64,000 bases of DNA, from contig NZ_CM001023.1 in assembly GCF_000166275.1 (NCBI RefSeq), forward strand, positions 1,987,001 to 2,051,000. The letters run 5' to 3'. The notes under the pieces are model-generated. The model had not been told where the DNA came from. It searched no databases and saw only the letters and a program-made list of their open reading frames with translations. Shown here in pieces: positions 56,735-64,000 of this stretch; within the stretch, counting starts at the first letter, position 1; each line of letters starts with the position of its first letter. Source of the stretch: Algoriphagus machipongonensis. Lineage in GTDB: Bacteria > Bacteroidota > Bacteroidia > Cytophagales > Cyclobacteriaceae. The translations under genes and the position numbers were made by a program.

Positions 56735-56950
56735 TCAATTTGTAATTAAATTCAAAATCTATTTACTTTGGAATCAAGATAGGTCACTAGTGAAAAATTT
56801 GGTGATTATCTCTATTCGCTCAAGATTAATGTGGTAATACTTAGTTTTACCAAATTTTGAGACGTTATTATTCGAAACTTTTAATCTCTAAAGTTATATT
56901 TGGGTTTATATTCTGAAAAGGGTCTTGCTATTGGCGAGACTTTTTTATTG
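56735..56950 (+). other. Possible transcribed leader with attenuator or small RNA
   Basis: The gap 56654-57028 contains no gene. TTTG (~56738) and TTACTTTG (~56763) are spaced like Bacteroidota -33/-7 elements, though the second is imperfect. About 150 bp later GTCTTGC and GCGAGAC form a short hairpin followed by TTTTTTA (56925-56948). A transcript would be ~170 nt and end 80 bp before the next gene, so it may be an attenuated leader or a small RNA. Both elements are weak. Confidence 0.25.
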
Positions 56951-57028
56951 CCTTTTTGAATATTTAAAATGCAAATTTTTGCATTTGAAAGTTTTATTAA
57001 TGTATTTTTGTTGAATATTACGTCTGAT

Positions 57029-57565
57029 ATGAACACAAAAAATATTTTTAGAGCAATTACGTTTTTAGGAGTTTTTATAGCTGCTAGCATTCTGCCGATC
57101 AGTAAAACAACTGTCAATGCTCAAAATTATAGTGATGTAGCGGAGCTAGGGCCGAATACCATCAATTATAATAAAATGAGTTTAAGGAATCTGGAAGAGG
57201 TTTCAGAAGAAACCAATGGTTCCACTCCAAAAGAATTGAAAATTGAGCCATTGACAATAATTGAAGAAAATGTAGCTAGAAATTTAAACTCTCATTGGAC
57301 TTGGCCAGAATACACTTTGGATATGATCGATAGTTATTCTCCGTTTTTATTTAGAACAAAAAAATCAGCTGAGGTCGATGAAGTAAAAGTACTGTTGGAA
57401 ATCAATAAAAAAGGCAAACTGAGTGGGTTTGAAATCATTGGAGAAGTAGATAAAGGCTTAAAAGAAAGGCTAGATCATGTACTCCGAAAACTCCCAAAAT
57501 GTAAACCTGTCCCTGGGTTTGAACAATACAACCCTGAAGTTTTTGAATTAACCATTAGAAAATAA
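57029..57565 (+). CDS. Small exported protein with TonB-C-like end
   Basis: 178 aa from ATG 57029 (signal peptide ITFLGVFIAASILPIS, cleavage near VNAQN); the frame extends to an ATG at 56969 without a sensible signal. The C-terminal half (VKVLLEINKKGKLSGFEIIG, LRKLPKCKPVPGFEQYNPEV) has the pattern of TonB C-terminal domains, including a VxPGF-like turn. It has no membrane anchor of a TonB. I call it only a similar fold. A terminator follows at once. Confidence 0.6.
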   Translation: MNTKNIFRAITFLGVFIAASILPISKTTVNAQNYSDVAELGPNTINYNKMSLRNLEEVSEETNGSTPKELKIEPLTIIEENVARNLNSHWTWPEYTLDMIDSYSPFLFRTKKSAEVDEVKVLLEINKKGKLSGFEIIGEVDKGLKERLDHVLRKLPKCKPVPGFEQYNPEVFELTIRK

Positions 57566-57570
57566 ATTTG

Positions 57571-57595
57571 AGCTGGCTGTTGCCGGCTTTTTTTT
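57571..57595 (+). terminator. Rho-independent terminator
   Basis: AGCTGGC and GCCGGCT pair around TGTT (one G-U pair) before an eight-T run. Confidence 0.85.
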
Positions 57596-57654
57596 AAGCG
57601 GTTGGGAGGTATGGTCTCTGTCTGATTAATTTTAGAAAAAGAACCACACTCCTT

Positions 57655-59568
57655 ATGAAAAAAACTTTAACTCTCATTTTAGCTGTATCTGCTAATCTGG
57701 CATTTGCACAGGAAAAAAGCTATGCACCAGAGAAAGTATTTCCAGAAGATAACCCCAAATCAAAATTCTACACCGTTTCAGGCGAGAGGCATGGACCTTC
57801 ATTTTTTAAGAAATATAACTTCCCTGAAGTAGAATACTCAGCGGGGGATGTTTTGAATTTTGACCACTATCATACTGTGGAAGTAATGTACCACTGGTAC
57901 CGTGTTTGGGCTGAAAAATATCCGGACATCGTTGATCTATATGAAGTAGGCAAATCCTTTGAAGGTAGACCTATTTTACAAATGACCATTACTAATAAGG
58001 AAACGGGAAAGGATACAAACAAACCTGCAGCTTATTTTGAAGGGGGAAGACATTCCGGGGAAATCACTTCCAGTGAATCGATTCTTTGGCTTACACAACA
58101 TATTTTGGAGAATTATGGATCAGATCCAGAAATCACTGAATTGGTAGATACTAAAGCTATTTACCTAAGGCCACAAAATAATCCAGATGGGTCAAATTTA
58201 TACCTGAGGACCGAACAAAGAAATCGAAGTACAGTGCGCCCACATGACAATGATCGGGATGGCTTGATCGATGAGGACCCAGAAGAGGATTTGGACGGGG
58301 ATGGTATTATTTACCAGATGCGGAAGAAAGCTGTAACTCCTGAAGAAAAGGAAAAAGCGAATTATATCGTCGATCCAGATGACCCAAGTCAAAAACTGAT
58401 GAAGCGAACTTTTCCTGGGAAAGGTGAATACCTGATCTACACCGAAGGATACGATAATGATGGAGACGGATCCTACAATGAAGATGGAATAGGTGGCTTG
58501 GATTTGCATAGAAATTACCCAGAAAACTGGAGGCCTGATACAGGTGAAGATTTAACTGGCAGAGGCTATACTCAAAATGGAGCAGGTGAATTTCCTATGA
58601 GTGAATTGGAATCTCGTGCTACGGTAATGTGGATGCTGACTCACCCGAATATTTCGGTAGTGAACTCAATGGATACTCGGGTTCCGATGCATTTAAGAGC
58701 TCCTTCTACATCCAAAGCAGAAGAAAGAATGTATCCAGAGGATTTGGCGATCTATAAAGAAATGGATCAACTTGGACTTTCTTATACTGCTTATCCTTGG
58801 GCAGGGGATGTTTATGAAACCTATGCAACTAGGTATAAAGTCAATCGAATGACGGGAGATCCTTTAAAGCCTTCACCATTATTTGGCCACGGTCCTGATT
58901 TCGGGTATTTCTATTATGGTAGTATTTGGTATGGTGACGAGCTTTGGAACAATGGGGCCATGAAAGACTACAATGAAGATGGGATATATGATGATTTCGA
59001 CGCTTTAAGGTGGGATGAAGAAGCAAATGAGGGGAAAGGTTTCAAATCTTGGACAGCTTTCACGCATCCAGGTTTGGGAGAAGTGGAGATAGGCGGTTTT
59101 CACCCTAAATTTTTCGGACAAAACGGACCTACTTGGCAACTTGAAAACTGGGCAAAAAAACAAGCTCAGTTCAATTTGGCTATGGCAATGAAGCTACCCC
59201 AACTGACAATTTCTGATTTAAAAATAAACAAGCTTGGAAATGGTGAGTTTGAAGTTCAATTAGAATGGGAAAATACGGGTTCTCTTCCTGTGGCTTTAGA
59301 ACAAGCCAAACTGGTGAAAATTGTTCGTGAAGACCGTGTTTCATTGAGCTTTGATAAAGAATTAACCGAAGGTTATGAGGAAGCAAAGGTGCAGATTTTG
59401 AGTCCAGAATTATATGATAAGACCATTTATGCTGGATACACGGGAGTAGGAGAGAAAAAAACTGCCACATTTAAGATAAAAGTAAATGTTGATGAAGAAG
59501 TCAGTGGTAAAATCAGACTTTCCTCCACAAGAGGTGGATATTTCGAAAAAGAGTTTACGTTAAAATAA
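57655..59568 (+). CDS. Secreted M14-family zinc carboxypeptidase
   Basis: 637 aa with a signal peptide (ANLAFAQE, ~19). Zinc ligands H133 and E136 (FEGGRHSGEITSSES) and H285 (GGLDLHRNYPENW), catalytic Glu near E478 (GEVEIGGFHPK). Between ligands there are Asp-rich calcium-type loops (HDNDRDGLIDEDPEEDLDGD and GYDNDGDGSYNEDG). The last ~100 residues form a beta domain. It removes C-terminal residues from peptides outside the cell. It is followed 12 bp later by an S9 peptidase, so the pair probably degrade extracellular protein. Confidence 0.9.
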   Translation: MKKTLTLILAVSANLAFAQEKSYAPEKVFPEDNPKSKFYTVSGERHGPSFFKKYNFPEVEYSAGDVLNFDHYHTVEVMYHWYRVWAEKYPDIVDLYEVGKSFEGRPILQMTITNKETGKDTNKPAAYFEGGRHSGEITSSESILWLTQHILENYGSDPEITELVDTKAIYLRPQNNPDGSNLYLRTEQRNRSTVRPHDNDRDGLIDEDPEEDLDGDGIIYQMRKKAVTPEEKEKANYIVDPDDPSQKLMKRTFPGKGEYLIYTEGYDNDGDGSYNEDGIGGLDLHRNYPENWRPDTGEDLTGRGYTQNGAGEFPMSELESRATVMWMLTHPNISVVNSMDTRVPMHLRAPSTSKAEERMYPEDLAIYKEMDQLGLSYTAYPWAGDVYETYATRYKVNRMTGDPLKPSPLFGHGPDFGYFYYGSIWYGDELWNNGAMKDYNEDGIYDDFDALRWDEEANEGKGFKSWTAFTHPGLGEVEIGGFHPKFFGQNGPTWQLENWAKKQAQFNLAMAMKLPQLTISDLKINKLGNGEFEVQLEWENTGSLPVALEQAKLVKIVREDRVSLSFDKELTEGYEEAKVQILSPELYDKTIYAGYTGVGEKKTATFKIKVNVDEEVSGKIRLSSTRGGYFEKEFTLK

Positions 59569-59580
59569 TTCATAGATAAA

Positions 59581-62394
59581 ATGTTAAGAAAATTAGGACT
59601 GGCATATTTTGTCGCTTTCGCTTTGTTATTAACTCATGTCGAAGCTCAGCAAAAACGATCCTTAAATCATTCTGATTACGATGGATGGGAGAGTCTTCGA
59701 TCTGAAAGAATAACCAAAAATGGTCAATGGGTACTTTATCAGATAGCACCTCAGGAAGGAGATGGAAGAGTTGAAATATTGCCTTATGATTCTCCCAATA
59801 ATAAATTCATTGTCCCAAGAGCATCTAGCGTTCAATTTACACCAGATGATGCATTTGCAGTTGGGAAAATCCTGCCAGAGGAAGATACAGTACGTATGTT
59901 GAAATTGAAAAAGGCCAAAAAGGATGAAATGCCTTCAGATAGCCTTTTTATTTACGAGATGAGTAGTGGTGAACTTGAGAAGTTTCCAAAAGTAAAATCT
60001 TTTGACACCCCTTCTGAAAAAGGGAGCTGGATAGCCATCCATTTTGAAAAAGAAAAGCCAAAGAAGAAAGAAGAGGCAGATTCAACTGCTAAAGCAGAAA
60101 AGCCTAAGAAAACTGATGGAACCAAACTTTTGGTTCGTTCACTTGATGGTTCGAAATCGTATGAGTTTGAGAGAGTGAAATCCTTTGGTTTTGCTCCAAA
60201 TGGCGACTTCTTGCAATTTGTTCTTGCGGAAGAAGATACTTTAGATAATGCTTCTATCCATATTTTGGATTTAGAAAGTGGCGAGGATAAGCTTATTCAT
60301 GAAGGAATGACATCTTACAAGTCCAATCGATTTTCGCCACAGTCTAAATATTTGGCTTTTTTGACAAGTGATGATTCCGCAAAAGCAGAAAAACCATATT
60401 ACCAATTACAATTGTATGATGTGCAGTCGGGAAGTCTCAAGCAACTGGCGGATGAAAGTACGGAAGGTATTTTGGCAGAAGGTCGAATCAGTGAAAATGG
60501 GAGTTTGAAATTTTCTGAAAATGAAAATCGTTTGTTTTTTGGAACTGCACCTGAGTATGTTGATTATCCTTATGAAAAGGATACCACAATACTTGATGAT
60601 GAGAGACCAAGCTTAGATATTTGGGGTTGGCAAGATGATGATATTCAGCCCATGCAGCTAAAACAAAAGTCAAGGGAGGAAAGTAGATCTTACCTTGCTA
60701 CAATTGATTTAGCCTCAGGTAAAGTTGCTCAATTAGAAACTCAGGATTTGGAGGATGTAAGGCTTGAAAACAAAGTCACCAAGGAATTTGGATTAGGGAC
60801 AAGTAATGCTCCTTATAAAAGAAACTACAGCTGGGACATTCAAATAGGGAGAGATATTTACCTCGTCGATTTCAATGATGGGTCTAGGAAATTAATAGAG
60901 AAAGAAGCCTCTGGATACCCCAGTATTTCTCCTGCCGGAAAATACGTTTATTGGTATGCTAGCAGAGACAGTGCATGGGTTGCTTATGATATCAGTGCTG
61001 AGAAAAGAATTGAATTGACCAAGGACCTTGAAATAGATTTCTTTGATGAACTTCATGATTCTCCTTCACTTCCAGGTGGTTATGGAAATGGTGGTTGGTT
61101 AGATGAAGATGAAGCAATCTTGATTTACGATAGGTTTGACATTTGGAAAATTGATCCTAAAAATCCTTCGGGAGCAGTAAGCATAACAGGTGGAACAGGA
61201 AGATCTTCCAACACAGTCTTTAGAGTTGAGAATCTGGATAGAGATATTTTAAGTATTGATCCTGATTCCCCAGTTATCCTAAGTGCTTTTAATGAGATGA
61301 ATAAAGAATCTGGTTTTTATTCCACCTTTGTTAAGTCTAGCTCTTCACCTGAGAAATTGATCATGACGCCAAACAGGTACTATAGCCTAAACAAAGCGAA
61401 AAATTCAGATCATGCGACGATAAGGAGAATGACTTATGTGGAAAACCCAGACCTATATTTGACAGGTTTAGAGTTTAAGAGTCTTGAAAAAGTATCAAAT
61501 CTCAATCCACAGCAATCTTCTATCAATTGGGGTACAGCTGAATTGGTATCGTATAACACCACTGATGGAGATCCACTTCAAGGAATTCTTTTCAAACCGG
61601 AGAATTTTGATCCAAATAAGAAGTATCCGATGATGGTTTATTTCTATGAAAGAAGCAGTGATGGGCTTTATTCTTACAGAACGCCAGCTCCAAGTGCCTC
61701 AACCATCAATATTCCTTATTTTGTAAGTAATGAATACCTCGTTTTTGTTCCAGATATTAAATATGAATTAGGTCTTCCGGGGCCTAGTGCATTCAACTGC
61801 ATTATTCCTGGAGTACAAGCGGTTGTATCAAAGGGCTTTGTTGATGAAGATAATATGGCGATTCAAGGCCAAAGTTGGGGTGGCTATCAAGTAGCTTATT
61901 TGATTACTCAAACGAATATGTTTAAAGCTGCGGGCGCAGGGGCTCCTGTTGTCAACATGACTTCTGCTTATGGTGGAATTCGCTGGGGAACGGGTATGAG
62001 CCGTATGTTTCAGTATGAACAAACTCAGTCAAGGATTGGCGGAACCTTATGGCAAAAGCCACTTTATTATATAGAAAACTCACCTTTGTTCTTCATGGAT
62101 AGAGTGAATACTCCTGTGTTAATAATGCATAATGATGAAGATGGTGCTGTTCCTTGGTATCAGGGTATAGAAATGTTTATGGCATTGAAAAGGTTGGATA
62201 AACCAGCCTGGTTACTACAATACAATGGGGAAGACCATAATCTAAGACAAAGAAGAAACCGTAAAGATCTTTCTATGCGATTAAGTCAATTCTTTGATCA
62301 TTATTTAAAAGGAGCACCTGCACCTTTGTGGATGACAGAAGGATTGCCAGCAGTTGAAAAGGGGAAGACTTTAAAATATGAATTGAGTAATTAA
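59581..62394 (+). CDS. Secreted S9-family (prolyl oligopeptidase) serine peptidase
   Basis: 937 aa with a signal peptide (LTHVEAQQ, ~24). A propeller (residues ~30-640) is followed by the alpha/beta-hydrolase domain. The triad is S765 (GQSWGGYQ), D854 (HNDEDGAVPW) and H886 (NGEDHNLRQR). A Lys/Glu-rich insert (KPKKKEEADSTAKAEKPKK, near residues 155-180) is probably an exposed loop. It is co-transcribed with the M14 enzyme and ends at a strong terminator. Confidence 0.92.
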   Translation: MLRKLGLAYFVAFALLLTHVEAQQKRSLNHSDYDGWESLRSERITKNGQWVLYQIAPQEGDGRVEILPYDSPNNKFIVPRASSVQFTPDDAFAVGKILPEEDTVRMLKLKKAKKDEMPSDSLFIYEMSSGELEKFPKVKSFDTPSEKGSWIAIHFEKEKPKKKEEADSTAKAEKPKKTDGTKLLVRSLDGSKSYEFERVKSFGFAPNGDFLQFVLAEEDTLDNASIHILDLESGEDKLIHEGMTSYKSNRFSPQSKYLAFLTSDDSAKAEKPYYQLQLYDVQSGSLKQLADESTEGILAEGRISENGSLKFSENENRLFFGTAPEYVDYPYEKDTTILDDERPSLDIWGWQDDDIQPMQLKQKSREESRSYLATIDLASGKVAQLETQDLEDVRLENKVTKEFGLGTSNAPYKRNYSWDIQIGRDIYLVDFNDGSRKLIEKEASGYPSISPAGKYVYWYASRDSAWVAYDISAEKRIELTKDLEIDFFDELHDSPSLPGGYGNGGWLDEDEAILIYDRFDIWKIDPKNPSGAVSITGGTGRSSNTVFRVENLDRDILSIDPDSPVILSAFNEMNKESGFYSTFVKSSSSPEKLIMTPNRYYSLNKAKNSDHATIRRMTYVENPDLYLTGLEFKSLEKVSNLNPQQSSINWGTAELVSYNTTDGDPLQGILFKPENFDPNKKYPMMVYFYERSSDGLYSYRTPAPSASTINIPYFVSNEYLVFVPDIKYELGLPGPSAFNCIIPGVQAVVSKGFVDEDNMAIQGQSWGGYQVAYLITQTNMFKAAGAGAPVVNMTSAYGGIRWGTGMSRMFQYEQTQSRIGGTLWQKPLYYIENSPLFFMDRVNTPVLIMHNDEDGAVPWYQGIEMFMALKRLDKPAWLLQYNGEDHNLRQRRNRKDLSMRLSQFFDHYLKGAPAPLWMTEGLPAVEKGKTLKYELSN

Positions 62395-62414
62395 CAAACA
62401 CTATAAAAAAATTA

Positions 62415-62452
62415 AATCCGATTGCCTAAAGGAAGGTTATCGGATTTTTTTT
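62415..62452 (+). terminator. Rho-independent terminator
   Basis: AAATCCGAT (62415-62423) pairs with ATCGGATTT before a T-run; it ends the M14-S9 operon. Confidence 0.85.
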
Positions 62453-62536
62453 GTCCTAATCTAATTTGCCTAATGCTTTATTGAAAATTAGGAATTGCAA
62501 TAAAGAACTTGCTATGTTTTTTGAAGTGGAATCAAA

Positions 62537-63331
62537 TTACACTGCTACCGCAGCCTTGATATGCGGGTGTGGATCATAATTGATCAATTCAAAATCCTCA
62601 TATTTAAAATCAAAAATATCTTTGACTTCAGGATTGATTTTCATCGTTGGCAAATCTCTAATTTCTCTGCTTAGCTGTAGTTTAGCTTGTTCTAGGTGGT
62701 TGGAATACAAATGAGCATCTCCAAAAGTATGTACAAAATCACCTACTTCTAGATCACAAACCTGCGCGATCATCATGGTGAAAAGCGCATAAGAGGCTAT
62801 ATTAAAAGGTACTCCTAAGAATACATCTGCACTACGCTGGTATAACTGACAAGAAAGCTTGCCTTCCGCCACATAAAACTGGAAAATAGTATGACAAGGA
62901 GGTAATGCCATTTGGTCCACATCAGCAACATTCCATGCACTTACAATATGCCTTCTGCTATCCGGTTTGGTCTTAATTTGATGGATCAGGTTTTTGATTT
63001 GATCTATCTCACCGCCTTTTCCATCTGGCCAATGTCTCCATTGATATCCATAAACTGGACCTAAATCACCATTTTCATCAGCCCATTCATCCCAAATAGA
63101 GACTTTGTTTTCTTTCAGGTAGTTGATGTTTGAATCACCTTTTAAAAACCATAGTAATTCGATAATGATAGATCTTAAATGAAGTTTTTTGGTAGTTACT
63201 ACAGGGAACCCTTTTGATAAATCAAATCGCATTTGGTGGCCAAAAATGCTTTTAGTACCTGTACCTGTTCTATCTCCTTTTGTAACCCCTTCATCTAGGA
63301 TTTTTTGCATCAAATCGTGGTATTGCTTCAT
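62537..63331 (-). CDS. thyA: Thymidylate synthase
   Basis: 264 aa, the same length as the E. coli enzyme. It methylates dUMP to dTMP with methylene-tetrahydrofolate. Nucleophile Cys146 in [32 protein letters not shown] and [20 protein letters not shown] bind substrate and folate; the end is PHIKAAVAV. It is a single gene. Thymidylate synthesis by ThyA implies that a dihydrofolate reductase exists elsewhere. Confidence 0.97.
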   Translation of the reverse strand: MKQYHDLMQKILDEGVTKGDRTGTGTKSIFGHQMRFDLSKGFPVVTTKKLHLRSIIIELLWFLKGDSNINYLKENKVSIWDEWADENGDLGPVYGYQWRHWPDGKGGEIDQIKNLIHQIKTKPDSRRHIVSAWNVADVDQMALPPCHTIFQFYVAEGKLSCQLYQRSADVFLGVPFNIASYALFTMMIAQVCDLEVGDFVHTFGDAHLYSNHLEQAKLQLSREIRDLPTMKINPEVKDIFDFKYEDFELINYDPHPHIKAAVAV

Positions 63332-63464
63332 GGCTATTATGGTGTTCTACTTGGACGGCAAGTTACTCAGATAGTATAAGAAATGGAACCCCATATCTTA
63401 CAAAATTATTCTCTTGGAAAATCAGAGATTTACGTTCGCAAATCTTAAAATAGTTCGAATTGTA

Positions 63465-64000
63465 CTACTCAATGTTGAGCCCTTCCCAGGTAAAGGTTGC
63501 TGAAACTGGATAATGATCTGAGTAATCAACTTCCCTATGTGTTTTAAATTGGATAGGTTTAAGCTGAGGGCTAGCAAAAATATGGTCAATTCTTAAGAAA
63601 ATTAATATTCGATTATAAGTAAACCCAAAACCTCTTCCCATGAGTTCAAAAGCATTTTCAAGGTTTTCGCTTAGCTTGAAATAAGTGTATGAGTAAGGGA
63701 CTTCATTTAAATCTCCCATTAAAATGATGGGGTGGGGACTATTTTGAATGTGTTCTACTAGTAAACTTAATTGCTTACTTCTTTCTAAGCTTCCGCGATG
63801 TAGCTTCCCCAAAGTTTGGCGGTAATTCTCCTTTACTCCTTCAATATTCTCTAAACCTTCAGAATCAATCCGCATGGATTCCAAGTGAGCATTATATATT
63901 CTGATGGTATCTTGATTTACCAATATGTCAGCGAAAATGGCTCCATTTGTTCCGTTTTTGTCAAATACTTTTCCTTCTTGTATGATCGAGTATTTGCTAA
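63465..64000 (-). CDS. Endonuclease/exonuclease/phosphatase-family protein (5' partial)
   Basis: The frame is open to the right edge, so the N-terminus is missing; about 178 residues are visible. Conserved parts of the DNase-I-like fold are IRIYNAHLES (the NAHL His), ILMGDLNEVPYSYTYF (GDLN metal site) and a terminal DYSDHYPVSATFTW (SDH catalytic Asp/His). Substrate could be DNA, phosphoinositide or sphingomyelin-like lipid; Bacteroidota often have it as an integral-membrane-fused or secreted member. Function is therefore unassigned. Confidence 0.85.
   Translation of the reverse strand, partial: SKYSIIQEGKVFDKNGTNGAIFADILVNQDTIRIYNAHLESMRIDSEGLENIEGVKENYRQTLGKLHRGSLERSKQLSLLVEHIQNSPHPIILMGDLNEVPYSYTYFKLSENLENAFELMGRGFGFTYNRILIFLRIDHIFASPQLKPIQFKTHREVDYSDHYPVSATFTWEGLNIE

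Noticed and set aside
56881..57117. Minus-strand open frame of 78 aa
   Set aside because: It is antisense to the start of the exported 178-aa gene and to the leader hairpin, with no family signal.

Overview
The window looks like a chromosomal segment of a Bacteroidota bacterium of the order Cytophagales, probably close to Algoriphagus/Cyclobacteriaceae; this placement is inferred from gene content, not from a search. Supporting signs are AT-rich DNA, a promoter of the Bacteroidota type (TTG then TATATTTG) upstream of a tRNA, many lipoproteins and aromatic-ending outer-membrane barrels, a lipid-anchored TamA homologue (TamL type), a composite barrel/OmpA protein, and the gene order sufB-C-D-S-E plus a DUF59 gene. 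I recognise no insertion sequence, prophage or CRISPR array.

Layout. (1) 1-1103: the 3' part of a CHAT-domain protein with a long helical C-terminal region. (2) 1195-14614: a sugar catabolic cluster. A divergent LacI-type regulator and a perfect 16-bp palindrome (2296-2311) precede an aldo/keto reductase of the fucose/galactose dehydrogenase type, a zinc alcohol dehydrogenase, a secreted propeller glycosidase, a GH95 alpha-L-fucosidase/galactosidase, an SGNH acetylesterase, two secreted CE1-like esterases, a CitMHS transporter and an AtuA-type protein whose C-terminal domain is a separate gene. (3) 14736-20845: a small membrane protein, a frameshifted membrane-protein relic, a pectate-lyase-like PL1 enzyme between two nucleoside-hydrolase-like DUF1593 proteins, and an AraC regulator. 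No SusC/SusD pair is present in either sugar cluster. (4) 20971-21385: tRNA-Ser(GCU) with an unusual leader of three exact-length 64-bp repeats that contain copies of the tRNA 5' half interrupted by a palindrome, downstream of a good promoter.

(5) 21551-31092: a PAS-like protein ending in a histidine-kinase dimerisation domain with no ATPase domain, a propeller lipoprotein, queA, menC, a lactonase-like lipoprotein and ppc. (6) 31169-41218: a ten-gene minus-strand block of cell-envelope proteins: three small lipoproteins of DUF4136 type, several barrels, an Omp85-family barrel, an OprP-type porin, and a barrel/coiled-coil/OmpA protein with its partner. (7) 41355-49704: PAP2 phosphatase, hemF, tamL, then a TrmH-type methyltransferase, an SBF transporter, a CsgG/LpoB-like protein, an acyl-CoA-binding protein and citrate synthase.

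(8) 49944-55939: a complete suf operon (B-C-D-S-E-T) ending in a bacilliredoxin gene, which couples Fe-S cluster assembly to thiol redox control. (9) 56180-64000: an Lrp/AsnC regulator, a possible attenuated leader, a small secreted protein, a tandem M14 carboxypeptidase and S9 peptidase, thyA, and an endonuclease/exonuclease/phosphatase-fold gene running off the right edge.

The observations I would check first are the tRNA-Ser leader repeats, the LacI operator, the frameshifted relic at 15183-15465, the DHp-terminated PAS protein, and the DUF4136/outer-membrane block.
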